Positions 49,915 to 59,841 of a stretch of 64,000 nt of DNA are shown in pieces. The stretch comes from Gammaproteobacteria bacterium (lineage in GTDB: Bacteria > Pseudomonadota > Gammaproteobacteria > Pseudomonadales > Pseudomonadaceae): assembly GCA_018816095.1 (NCBI GenBank), contig JAHIWP010000073.1, positions 1 to 64,000 on the forward strand. Reading direction: 5' to 3'. Every line of letters begins with the position of its first letter. The stretch's first letter is position 1. Made by a program: the position numbers and the translations under genes. The notes under the pieces are model-generated. The model was not told the origin of the DNA. It saw nothing but the letters and a program-made list of their open reading frames with translations, and ran no database searches.

Positions 49915-51324
49915 TTATTCATGCGGCACGTCTTTGTCGAGCAGGTCATTGCCTGGGTCGGATTTGATTTCCGCGTCCACTTTCTGCTCCAGGTGTTTAT
50001 CCGGGGTGACATCCAGCACGCCATCCGCTGGCTCAGCGCGGCTGGCCGAGCGCTCTTCTTTGGCTGAACGATTTGCAACCGGCGGGCTGCCGACAGGCTT
50101 GCTATCCAGCGCGCTGAACAGCGCTGTATTGACCTCGGGGTCGAAGCGCAACCGATAAATCGGCTCCGGCAAGGTGAAGCCCTGTGCTTGCAGCGCCCGC
50201 ATGGCGGCGCGAATGGCCAGGCTGCGGGCTTTGCCAAAGTTGGTTTGGCGTTGATCGATCCAGGCGTAGAAGGTCAGCACGATATTGGAGTCGCCCACCG
50301 TGTTGATCAGCGCGTCGGGCTCGGGCTCTTGCAGGATAAAGTCGAGGCTGCTGACGGCGTCCAGGCCCGCCTGCATCGCGGCCACCGGGTCATCGTCGGC
50401 ATCCACGCCGAGTTCGAACTCAAAGCGTCGTTCCGGGTTGGTCGAGTAATTGAGGATGATGCCTTTGAATACCGCCGCATTGGGGATGCGCATATGGTTG
50501 CCGTCGAGGGTCATTAAAATCGTGGCGCGCGAGGTCAGGCGCACGACGATGCCCTCGATGTCATTGATGATCACGTGATCCTTGGCGCGGAACGGCTGGC
50601 GCAGGCTGAGCATCACGCTGGAGATGTAATTCTCCACCGTATCGCGCACGGCAAAACCGATGGCCAGGCCAATGACCCCGGCGCCGCCGAGGATCGTGGT
50701 GATAACTGCTGCAGCGCCCAATAAATTCAGCGCCAGGATAATCCCCAGCAACAGGATGACCACGCGCGTGGCCTGAGCCATCAGGTCGGCGAGAAAGGGA
50801 TTGGGCGCTATTTTCCGCCATAAAAACTGCCGGCCAGCGATGAAATTGCCCAGCAGAACAAAGGCAGTGAGCACCAGCAGCGCCAGGCCAATCAGCGGCA
50901 ATGCTTTTATAAAATTTACGCTTTGCGTGCGCAGGCGCTCAAGCACCGGCCGCACGTTGTCGGCCACGGCCAGGGTTCTGTTCATCTCGTCGGTTACCGT
51001 GACCACCCCGGCGAGCCGGCCTGCCAAGCGCTGGGCTTGCTGCGCCGCCATTTCATTGGCCACCTCGCCCCGCAGAATGACCACGCCGCCACCGACATAC
51101 ACCGTCACGCCGCGCAGCGGCTCCAGTTCAGCAAAAATATTCTCGATGCGCGCCTGAATCGTCTCATCGCTTTGCGTCGCCTCTGCTTCGATAGCCGCCG
51201 CAGCGACGGGCTCGGAAAGGCTCGCGTCTTCGCTTTGCGCCCAGGCAACGTGGCCCGGCAATAAAACAGTCAGCAGTGCTAATGCCAGCAGCGTATTGCG
51301 CGAGGGCTGGGTTGAGAACGTCAT
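49915..51324 (-). CDS. BON-domain mechanosensitive channel (MscS family)
   Basis: A 469-aa membrane protein. A signal peptide (cleaved near AWA-QS, about 29) is followed by a periplasmic BON domain (about 55-115, GVTVYVGGGVVILRGEVAN), then three or four membrane helices (about 140-225) ending in the pore helix GGAGVIGLAIGFAVRDTVENYISS, and the MscS beta/alpha-beta cytosolic vestibule (about 230-400). The C-terminal tail is acidic and disordered. It would gate under membrane tension for osmoprotection. The BON domain may tether the channel to the membrane or periplasm. It reads alone. Confidence 0.92.
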   Translation of the reverse strand: MTFSTQPSRNTLLALALLTVLLPGHVAWAQSEDASLSEPVAAAAIEAEATQSDETIQARIENIFAELEPLRGVTVYVGGGVVILRGEVANEMAAQQAQRLAGRLAGVVTVTDEMNRTLAVADNVRPVLERLRTQSVNFIKALPLIGLALLVLTAFVLLGNFIAGRQFLWRKIAPNPFLADLMAQATRVVILLLGIILALNLLGAAAVITTILGGAGVIGLAIGFAVRDTVENYISSVMLSLRQPFRAKDHVIINDIEGIVVRLTSRATILMTLDGNHMRIPNAAVFKGIILNYSTNPERRFEFELGVDADDDPVAAMQAGLDAVSSLDFILQEPEPDALINTVGDSNIVLTFYAWIDQRQTNFGKARSLAIRAAMRALQAQGFTLPEPIYRLRFDPEVNTALFSALDSKPVGSPPVANRSAKEERSASRAEPADGVLDVTPDKHLEQKVDAEIKSDPGNDLLDKDVPHE

Positions 51325-51425
51325 CGCAGGCGGCTCCGAAATAAGGCGACAGTAAAAACACTAGCCTACACGGATGCGCCAAACGCGGACTGACCCCGTG
51401 CACGGCGGGTCGGCAAGCCAATAGC

Positions 51426-51462
51426 ACAACGCCCCGTGAACACGAGGCTCACGGGGCGTTGT
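51426..51462. terminator. Hairpin after dicarboxylate symporter gene
   Basis: A 14-base perfect stem (ACAACGCCCCGTGA and its complement) with a nine-base loop, 21 bases past the symporter stop. No long T-run on either strand, so it may act as a Rho-assisted or 3'-stabilising terminator. Confidence 0.6.
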
Positions 51463-51482
51463 GGAGGGCAGCGTTGGTCGCT

Positions 51483-52736
51483 TTACTGCGGGTTGTCGCT
51501 GTTATAGATGGTTTGATCCAGCTCGTTCTCGCTGTGCCCGACCAGGGTGGTGGTCATCAGGTCGCCGGCGACGTTGACCGTGGTGCGCGCCATGTCGAGG
51601 ATGCGATCAATGCCAGCGATCAGCGCTACGCCTTCCAGCGGCAGGCCGACCGAAGTCAGCACCAAACCGAGCATGATCAGCCCGGCGCCCGGTACACCGG
51701 CAGTGCCCACCGACGCCAGGGTGGCGGTGAGGATAATCATCAGGTACTGCGCGCCATTCAGCTCAACCCCGAAGGCCTGGGCAATAAACAGGGCCAACAC
51801 ACCTTGGTAGATGGCGGTGCCATCCATGTTGATGGTGGCGCCTACCGGCAGTACGAAGCCCGCCACACCTTGCGATACACCGAGGTTTTTACGCGCGCAT
51901 TCAATCGATACCGGCAGGGTGCCGGCGCTGCTGGAGGTGCTGAAGGCCACGGCCAGCGCGGGCGCCACGCCCTTGAAAAAGCGCAGCGGGCTGAGGCGCG
52001 CGAGCAATGCCAGCAGGCCGCCATACACCAGCAGCATGTGGGCGATGCTGGCCAAGTAAATGACCCCGATTACCTCGGCCAACGGCAGCAACACTTCGAT
52101 GCCATGGGAGGCCACTACGCCGGCGATCAGCGCGAACACGCCAATGGGCGCACAACGCATCACCAGGTCGGTGAGCTTGTAGAACACCTCGGCCAGGCTG
52201 TTGAACAGCTTGACGGTCGGCGCCGCCTTTTCGCCAATCAGGTTCATGCTCACGCCCAGGGCAATGGCGAACACAATGATCTGCAGGATATTGCCTTCGG
52301 CAAAGGCGGCGACCGGATTGGTGGGTACCAGGCCGACCAGAATCTGTACCAGCGAGGGGGCCTGCTTGGCTTCCTGAATGCCGCTGGCGACCATGTTCAT
52401 GCCTTCGCCGGGGCTGAACAGGGCGCCGAAGAGCAGGCCGATGCTCACCGCAAAGGCGGTGGTGAGCAGGTAGATGGCGATGGTTTTAACGCTGATGCGG
52501 CCGAGCTTGGCGCTGTCGCTCATGGCGGTGATGCCGGCCACCAGGGAGACGAATACCAGCGGCACAATGAGCATCTTGATTGCGTTGAGGAACAGCGTAC
52601 CAATCGGCGCGAGCAGCAGGGCGTTGCTCTTGAACAGCACGCCGGTGAGCACGCCAAGGCCGAGGCCGATAAGGATTTGTTGCCACAGCGGCATGCGCCC
52701 TAGAAAGCCTAGGGAGAAGGTGGTGCTCTGACTCAT
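51483..52736 (-). CDS. Dicarboxylate/amino acid:cation symporter (SDF/DAACS)
   Basis: A 417-aa sodium- or proton-coupled transporter with the two re-entrant loops of the GltPh fold: FSTSSSAGTLPVSI (about 265-278) and the NMDGTA motif (about 299-304), plus GVPGAGLIMLGLVL. Substrates may be aspartate, glutamate, serine/threonine or C4-dicarboxylates. Just upstream in the same direction, across a terminator, is aspartase, so uptake of aspartate or fumarate-type acids would be a good fit. This linkage is an inference. Confidence 0.92.
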   Translation of the reverse strand: MSQSTTFSLGFLGRMPLWQQILIGLGLGVLTGVLFKSNALLLAPIGTLFLNAIKMLIVPLVFVSLVAGITAMSDSAKLGRISVKTIAIYLLTTAFAVSIGLLFGALFSPGEGMNMVASGIQEAKQAPSLVQILVGLVPTNPVAAFAEGNILQIIVFAIALGVSMNLIGEKAAPTVKLFNSLAEVFYKLTDLVMRCAPIGVFALIAGVVASHGIEVLLPLAEVIGVIYLASIAHMLLVYGGLLALLARLSPLRFFKGVAPALAVAFSTSSSAGTLPVSIECARKNLGVSQGVAGFVLPVGATINMDGTAIYQGVLALFIAQAFGVELNGAQYLMIILTATLASVGTAGVPGAGLIMLGLVLTSVGLPLEGVALIAGIDRILDMARTTVNVAGDLMTTTLVGHSENELDQTIYNSDNPQ

Positions 52737-52832
52737 GGTGGTTACCCGGATTGTCGTTGTTGTGGGGCCGTCTGCTACGGCCTTGAGCGATGCCGTCCGG
52801 CTGGCTGGGGCGTAAAGGCCTGATCTATGGCC

Positions 52833-52867
52833 AAAAAAACGCGCCGCATCCTTACGGATGCGGCGCG
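52833..52867 (-). terminator. Terminator of the aspA transcript
   Basis: A 12-base perfect stem (CGCGCCGCATCC / GGATGCGGCGCG, 52840-52867) with a TTAC loop; the minus-strand side runs into TTTTTTT (complement of 52833-52839). It lies after the possible 55-aa gene, implying that aspA and that gene are co-transcribed. Confidence 0.9.
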
Positions 52868-52884
52868 TTGTGGTGCTCTGTGTG

Positions 52885-53052
52885 TCAGGTGGTTAGCGAT
52901 ACCTGTGGTGCAATGGTCACAGGTTTTGCTGGCTGTGGCGACAGTTGCGTTGTGCCGGGCAGGTTCTGGCTATAGAACACCGGCACGCTAGGCCACAGGC
53001 GGCGCGGCGGATGAATAGCGAGAAAGCCGATGGGCGCAGGTTGCTGGTGCAT
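52885..53052 (-). CDS. Possible 55-aa protein downstream of aspA
   Basis: A frame of 55 codons starting MHQQPAPIGFLAIHPPRRLW and ending QVSLTT. An AGGAG ribosome site stands seven bases before the ATG. It begins 15 bases past the aspA stop and ends 18 bases before the strong terminator, so it would be on the same message. It is Pro/Gln-rich, without a membrane segment. I do not recognise the sequence. The ribosome site, position and transcript boundary support it as real; composition alone does not. Confidence 0.5.
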   Translation of the reverse strand: MHQQPAPIGFLAIHPPRRLWPSVPVFYSQNLPGTTQLSPQPAKPVTIAPQVSLTT

Positions 53053-53067
53053 GACGACGCTCCTGGC

Positions 53068-54492
<1,425 letters not shown>

Positions 54493-54741
54493 GATGGTTA
54501 CTATCTCTGGATGTGCGGTATAGGCCGCGATGCCCCGTAGGTTAGGGGCTGTGGCCTGATGCTGGCCAATGCTGTTAATCGCTGGGTCATGCATAATCGG
54601 CATAATGTAGGTGTGACTCTTAGGCGTGCTCGGCGCATGAGCAGCCTAAAACTAGATACCTGAGGCCGCGCAGCGGTTATCGAGAAAATCCCCTGAATTG
54701 CCGAGCGTTTACGCGATTAAATCCGGATGGCGGAATGAGCG

Positions 54742-55647
54742 ATGAATCTAGAAAGTAAATGGCTGGAAGATTTTGTCACCCTGGCGGCCACCCGCAGCTT
54801 TTCCCAGGCGGCGCAAAAGCGCTTCGTCACCCAGCCGGCCTTTAGTCGGCGGATTCGCAGCCTGGAGAGCATGCTCGGGTTGACCCTGGTGGACCGCAGT
54901 TGCACGCCGATCGAGTTGACTGAGTCCGGTCAGCTGTTTCTGGTGACGGCGCGCAGCATCGTCGAGCAGCTGGGTGAGGTGGTGCGCCATCTGCACAACC
55001 TCGAAGGCCAGCAGGGTGAGGTGATGCAGATTGCCGCCGCGCACTCGCTGACCCTGGGATTTTTCCCCCAGTGGATCGCCCGCCTGCGGCGCGAAGGGCT
55101 GCCGCTGAACACCCGCTTGGTCGCCACCAACGTTGGCGAAGCGGTGCATGCGCTGCGTGACGGCGCCTGCGATCTGATCCTGGCCTTTTATGACCCGGAC
55201 GCCGCCCTGCAAATGGACCCGGAGATTTTCCCCTCGCTGCACCTGGGCCGCACGGAAATGCTGCCGGTGTGTGCGGTGAGCGAAGATGGTACGCCGCTGT
55301 TCGACCTCGACAATGGTCAGAGCGTGCCGCTGTTGGCCTACAGTGCCGGCGCGTTTCTCGGTCGTTCGGTGAATCTGTTGCTGCGCCAGCGCGCGCTGCG
55401 TTCCACCACGGTGTATGAAACGGCAATGGCCGACAGCCTGAAAAGCATGGCCTTGCAGGGCATGGGCGTGGCGTGGGTGCCGCGCTTGTCGGTCAGTGGC
55501 GAGCTGGCCCGCGGTGAGCTGGTGGTGTGCGGTAATGAGCAGTGGCAGGTGCCGCTGGAAATCCGCCTGTACCGCTGCGCCTTGGTGCGCAAGGCGTCGG
55601 TACGCCTGCTCTGGCGCAAGCTGGAAACCGGCGAGGTCGGTGGTTAG
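54742..55647 (+). CDS. LysR family regulator, divergent from aspA
   Basis: A 301-aa LysR protein with a winged-helix N-terminus (about 5-65, RSFSQAAQKRFVTQPAFSRRIRSLE) and an effector domain (about 95-295) with HSLTLGFFPQWIARL. It has 249 bases between its start and that of aspA, room for a shared promoter region, and is the likely activator or repressor of aspA. The ligand is unknown; aspartate or fumarate is plausible. Confidence 0.9.
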   Translation: MNLESKWLEDFVTLAATRSFSQAAQKRFVTQPAFSRRIRSLESMLGLTLVDRSCTPIELTESGQLFLVTARSIVEQLGEVVRHLHNLEGQQGEVMQIAAAHSLTLGFFPQWIARLRREGLPLNTRLVATNVGEAVHALRDGACDLILAFYDPDAALQMDPEIFPSLHLGRTEMLPVCAVSEDGTPLFDLDNGQSVPLLAYSAGAFLGRSVNLLLRQRALRSTTVYETAMADSLKSMALQGMGVAWVPRLSVSGELARGELVVCGNEQWQVPLEIRLYRCALVRKASVRLLWRKLETGEVGG

Positions 55648-55674
55648 CCGACCTCGCGCAGTGGGCTGCTGGGT

Positions 55675-57348
55675 TTAACGTGGGACGACCTGGCCGGTCC
55701 CGCGACCACGTGGGTCGGAGGCGGTTTCCAGGCTGCTGCCGGTGACTTTGATTGCTTGGATATCGCCCATGTTCCAACCCTGATCTTCTAGGGTGTAGCC
55801 CATGCTGGTCAGCTCCTCAGCGACCTTGCCGGTAAGCGGTGCATAAGCGTCATAGTAAATGGTGTCTTTCGGAAGGAGCTGGTGGTGCACGCGCTGTGCG
55901 GCGATGGCTTTTTGCAGCGGTAAGCCAAAGTCATACACGTTGTTCAGCACCTGAAAGATCGAGGTGAAAATACGCGAGCCACCGGGTGTGCCGAGAATCA
56001 GGCTGACCTTACCGTCACGGGTGACGATGCTCGGGCTCATCGAGGAGAGCATGCGCTTCCCTGGCTCGATGGCATTGGCGTCGCTGCCGACTACACCAAA
56101 GGCATTGGCGATGCCGGGCTTGGCGCTGAAGTCATCCATTTCGTCGTTGAGTAGAAAGCCTGCGCCCTTAACCACCACGCCGCTGCCGTAATCCCAGTTA
56201 AGGGTGTAGGTGTTGCTTACCGCGTTACCGTCGGCATCGATGATCGAGAAATGCGTGGTCTGGTGTGTTTCCAGGCCGGGGCGGACTTTCTCAGTGGCGG
56301 AAATGGCCACCGGGTTAACTTCTGCTGCGCGCTTGGCGATGTAGTCGGCATCAACCAATTGCTTGACTGGCACGTCCGAGAACTTGGGGTCGCCGAGGTA
56401 GTCGGCGCGGTCGGCGAATACGCGTTTTTCGATTTCTGCCAGCAGATGAATATAGCGGGCGGAGTTGAGCTCAGCCCCTTTGAAATCGGCGGCGCGCTGT
56501 TCTTTGATACCGATCAGCTGGGCCAAGGCGATGCCTCCCGAGCTCGGCAGTGGTGCGGTATACAGGGTGTTGCCTTGCCAGTCGACACGCATCGGCTCAC
56601 GCCATTCGGCGCGGTAAGTCTGCAGGTCTTCGGCGCTGATTAAGCCACCGTCGTGCTGCATCTGCGCGACCAGTAGTTCGGCCGTTTTGCCCTGATAAAA
56701 CTCTGCGGCGCCTTTGTCAGCAATGCGTTCCAGGGTTTGCGCGAGCTCCGGCTGTTTGAAGGTTTGCCCAGGGCGCATGCTGCCGAAATAATCGGCAAAG
56801 TTGGTTTGATCGTTGAACAGTGCCAGCGCATCTTCACGGTATTGGTACTGCTGTTCGGCTACGGTGAAACCCTCGCGGGCATAGCCAATTGCAGGTGTCA
56901 GCAGTTCGCTCCAAGGCTTTGTGCCAAAGCGTTGGTGTGCTTCCCATAAACCCATCACGGTGCCCGGTACGCCGGCGGCCTTAGCACCGACCATGGTGAT
57001 GTTCTCGATCACTTCACCTTTGTCGTCCAGGTACATGGTCTTGTTGGCGGCCAGTGGAGCGACTTCGCGGTAATCGATAAAGAACGGTTTGCCGTCCATA
57101 AACAGCGTCATAAAACCACCGCCGCCGATGTTGCCAGCTTCGGGGTAGGTCACCGCCAGAGTAAAGGCCGTTGCTACGGCGGCATCCACCGCATTACCGC
57201 CAGACTTCAATACTTGTGCCGCGACTTTGGCGCCGTATTGGTCTGGTGCGGCGACGGCGCCACCGTCCAGTGGAGCGGCCCATACGTAGGTGCTGGTTGC
57301 AGCCAGAATGGCGCTTGCCAGCAGGGTGGAGCGGGCAGTTAACTGCAT
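55675..57348 (-). CDS. ggt: Gamma-glutamyltransferase
   Basis: A 557-aa periplasmic N-terminal nucleophile hydrolase made as a proenzyme and self-cleaved into large and small subunits. A signal peptide (cleaved near VWA-AP, about 24-25) is present. The nucleophile Thr lies in HQTTHFSIID (about 364-373), followed by SNTYTLNWDYGSGVV and the GTPGGSRIF oxyanion motif (about 463-471). It hydrolyses or transfers gamma-glutamyl groups of glutathione and gamma-glutamyl compounds. Downstream of a polyamine-binding protein gene (107 bases), so it could process gamma-glutamyl-polyamines; this is an inference. Confidence 0.93.
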   Translation of the reverse strand: MQLTARSTLLASAILAATSTYVWAAPLDGGAVAAPDQYGAKVAAQVLKSGGNAVDAAVATAFTLAVTYPEAGNIGGGGFMTLFMDGKPFFIDYREVAPLAANKTMYLDDKGEVIENITMVGAKAAGVPGTVMGLWEAHQRFGTKPWSELLTPAIGYAREGFTVAEQQYQYREDALALFNDQTNFADYFGSMRPGQTFKQPELAQTLERIADKGAAEFYQGKTAELLVAQMQHDGGLISAEDLQTYRAEWREPMRVDWQGNTLYTAPLPSSGGIALAQLIGIKEQRAADFKGAELNSARYIHLLAEIEKRVFADRADYLGDPKFSDVPVKQLVDADYIAKRAAEVNPVAISATEKVRPGLETHQTTHFSIIDADGNAVSNTYTLNWDYGSGVVVKGAGFLLNDEMDDFSAKPGIANAFGVVGSDANAIEPGKRMLSSMSPSIVTRDGKVSLILGTPGGSRIFTSIFQVLNNVYDFGLPLQKAIAAQRVHHQLLPKDTIYYDAYAPLTGKVAEELTSMGYTLEDQGWNMGDIQAIKVTGSSLETASDPRGRGTGQVVPR

Positions 57349-57454
57349 AACGTAGTCCTTATTTTTTTTGATGATGCTTCAGCCCGATTAACGTACTCGG
57401 TGGGGCGCATTAATCAGGCTTAAGGCCAATTAGCTTAACCAGCTATTGGCGATT

Positions 57455-58567
57455 TCAGGTGCCGGACTTAATGGTGTTCCAGGCGCGGGTGCGTACGCGT
57501 TCAACCTTTTGCGGCAGCGGCTGCAGCACGTAGAGGGTCTTTTGTGCGGCGGCGGTTGGCGTCAGGCCAGGGTTGTCGCGGATTTCTGCGCCCACCAATG
57601 GCATGGCGGCTTTGTTCGGGTTGGGGTAGCCGAGGAAATCGCTGATCGGCGCGACGACTTTGGGGTCAAGCAGGTTGTTGAGGAACTCGTGGGCCTCGGC
57701 AACGTTCTGCGCGCTTTTCGGAATGGCGAAGGAGTCGTACCACAACGGTGCGCCTTCTTTCGGCAAGCGCCAGTCGACCACCACGCCGTTGCCAGCCTCT
57801 TTGGCGCGGTTAGCGAACTGGTAGAAGCTGCCCGAGTAGCCGATGGCCACGCAGATGTTGCCATTGGCGATATCGGTCATGTACTTGGCGGAGTGGAAGT
57901 AGGCGATGTTGGGGCGAATTTTCAGCATCAGCTCGGTGGCTTTTTTGTAGTCATCCGGGTTTGTGCTATTCGGGTCCAGGCCCAGGTAGTGCAGGGCAAT
58001 CGGCAGGATGTCGCCGGGCGAGTCGAGCATGGCCACGCCGCACTGCTTGAGCTTGCTGATGTTCTCTTCCTTGAAGATCAGGTCCCAGCTGTTCACCGGT
58101 GCATCGGCGCCCAGCGCTTCTTTGACTTTGTCTACGTTGAAGCCGATCAGCACGGTGCCGTACATGTAGGGTACGGCGTACTGGTTACCGGGGTCGTTGG
58201 CGGTCATCAGTTCGAGCAGGCCGGGGTCGAGGTTTTGCCAATTGGGCAGCTTGCTCTTATCCAGCTTCTGGAACACCCCGGCTTTGATTTCGTTCTCAAG
58301 GAAGGTGTTGGTCGGCACCACCAGGTCGTACCCCGAGTTGCCGGTCAGCAGTTTGGCTTCCAGGCCTTCGTTGGTGTCGAAGATGTCCCAGGTCAGCTTG
58401 ATGCCGGTGTTGGCGGCAAAGTCCTTGGGCACCGAGGGCAGCATGTAGTCAGCCCAGTTGTACACGCGCAGTTCGCGTTGCGGCGTTGCGGTTTCGGCCT
58501 GCGCTGCGCTGGCCAATAGCGTTGCACCGCAGATAGCGGTGGCGAGTAGGTGTTTGATTGTTTTCAT
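57455..58567 (-). CDS. Polyamine ABC transporter periplasmic binding protein (PotF/SpuD type)
   Basis: A 370-aa periplasmic protein with a signal peptide (MKTIKHLLATAICGATLLASAAQA, cut about 24) and a type 2 binding fold. Conserved polyamine-site regions are RVYNWADYMLPSV, the TGNSGYDLVVPTNTFL loop, and ANGNICVAIGYSGSFYQFANRA; WYDSFAIPKSAQN is the late family block. It would bind putrescine, spermidine or relatives. No ABC membrane or ATPase genes are adjacent in the window. Thirty-two bases after the deacetylase-like gene, so likely one operon. Confidence 0.92.
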   Translation of the reverse strand: MKTIKHLLATAICGATLLASAAQAETATPQRELRVYNWADYMLPSVPKDFAANTGIKLTWDIFDTNEGLEAKLLTGNSGYDLVVPTNTFLENEIKAGVFQKLDKSKLPNWQNLDPGLLELMTANDPGNQYAVPYMYGTVLIGFNVDKVKEALGADAPVNSWDLIFKEENISKLKQCGVAMLDSPGDILPIALHYLGLDPNSTNPDDYKKATELMLKIRPNIAYFHSAKYMTDIANGNICVAIGYSGSFYQFANRAKEAGNGVVVDWRLPKEGAPLWYDSFAIPKSAQNVAEAHEFLNNLLDPKVVAPISDFLGYPNPNKAAMPLVGAEIRDNPGLTPTAAAQKTLYVLQPLPQKVERVRTRAWNTIKSGT

Positions 58568-58599
58568 CGTTCTTCACCCTGAGAAATTTAAAAGAGGGC

Positions 58600-59628
58600 T
58601 TATGCGCCCTCGAAACCTTCCAGCACGTTGACGGCGTTGACGCCGATGGCCTCGACCGCATAACCCCCTTCCATCACAAACAACGTCGGCTTGCCCAAGG
58701 CGGCGATGCGCTTACCGATGGCCAGGTAATCCGGGCTGTCGAGTTTGAATTGGGAGATGGGGTCATCCTTGAAGGTGTCTACCCCGAGGGATACCACAAT
58801 CACCTCGGCATCAAATTCGGCGATGCGTTGGCAGGCCTCATCCAGCGCCGTGCTCCACACCTCCCAAGGGCTGCCCATGGCCAGCGGGTAGTTGAAGTTA
58901 CAGCCTTCGCCGGCACCTTCGCCATGCTCGTCGGCATAGCCGAGGAAGAACGGGAATTCCTCGGCCGGGTCGCCGTGGATCGAGGCGAACAGCACGTCAT
59001 TGCGGGTATAGAAAATGTCCTGGGTACCGTTGCCGTGGTGGTAGTCGACATCGAGGATGGCCACGCGTTGTTTGCCCTGGTCGATAAAGGCCTGGGCGGC
59101 GATGGCGGCATTGTTCAGGTAGCAGTAACCGCCCATTAGCTCGCCGGCGGCGTGGTGGCCCGGCGGCCGGCACAGGGCGAAGGCGCTGTGTGCACCGTTT
59201 GCGATGGCTTGTTGGGCACTGAGTGCTACTTGTGCGGCGCTGTAGGCGGCCTGCCAGGTACCGGCGGTAATCGGCGCGCCACCGTCGAAGCTGTAATAAC
59301 CCAGCTGGCCGTGCAGATCCTTGGGGATGACCGCGCGCAGGGTGCGGGCTGGCCAGGTGAAGGGCAGCAGGTCGCCCGTGCCGTTCTGTGCCTGCCAGCG
59401 ACTCCAGGCACCTTGAAAGAAGTCCAGATAAGCGGCGCTGTGGATGCGTTCAATTGGCGCACGGCCGAAATCCTGCGGTGGGTGCACCTCGCCAAGCTGG
59501 CGAGCCTTAACCCGCTGCAGGATATGGTCGGCGCGTTGTGGCTTCTCGAAACAGGGCATCAGCTGGCCATCAATCAGCTCGCAGCTGCCGTGGTGCAGGT
59601 GATGGTCGTCGCTGTAAAAGGTCAGCAT
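58600..59628 (-). CDS. Histone-deacetylase-fold acetylpolyamine amidohydrolase
   Basis: A 342-aa zinc-dependent hydrolase of the arginase/deacetylase fold. Catalytic and metal motifs are RPPGHHA (about 150-156, two His), DVDYHHGNGTQ (about 189-199) and GVDTFKDDP (about 278), with a GGYAVEA end. The start at 59628 (MLTFYSDDHHLH) follows a GGGAG site. The neighbouring polyamine-binding gene supports acetylpolyamine amidohydrolase, which frees polyamines from N-acetyl forms; PA0321 of P. aeruginosa is the remembered equivalent. Deacetylation of other small molecules remains possible. Confidence 0.9.
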   Translation of the reverse strand: MLTFYSDDHHLHHGSCELIDGQLMPCFEKPQRADHILQRVKARQLGEVHPPQDFGRAPIERIHSAAYLDFFQGAWSRWQAQNGTGDLLPFTWPARTLRAVIPKDLHGQLGYYSFDGGAPITAGTWQAAYSAAQVALSAQQAIANGAHSAFALCRPPGHHAAGELMGGYCYLNNAAIAAQAFIDQGKQRVAILDVDYHHGNGTQDIFYTRNDVLFASIHGDPAEEFPFFLGYADEHGEGAGEGCNFNYPLAMGSPWEVWSTALDEACQRIAEFDAEVIVVSLGVDTFKDDPISQFKLDSPDYLAIGKRIAALGKPTLFVMEGGYAVEAIGVNAVNVLEGFEGA

Positions 59629-59752
59629 GCAGGTGGCTCCCAGGCTTTTTATTCTAGTCACCATTGTTCGCCGCTCGTGGGTTGTGAAAAAACGCTGACA
59701 ACGGCCAAAAGGGGATCGAAGTGGCCAAGTTACGCGGCCGCCTTGGCATTTC

Positions 59753-59814
59753 GTGGGAGGCGCTTTAGCGGCGAGCTGTTTGATCGTGGTTGTCGCGGCT
59801 AAAGCCCCTCCCAC
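59753..59814. repeat. REP pair (BIME-like)
   Basis: GTGGGAGGCGCTTTAGCGGC (59753-59772) faces its inverted counterpart (59793-59814), both members of the REP family seen at 631 and 5899. It lies between the deacetylase-fold gene and the AraC gene. Confidence 0.8.
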
Positions 59815-59841
59815 AAATCCCTATCACTGCGCGGCTCAGAG

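Noticed and set aside
51459..52703. 414-codon plus-strand frame over the dicarboxylate symporter
   Set aside because: Antisense shadow of a full SDF symporter; the translated sequence is Gln/His/Arg-rich nonsense.
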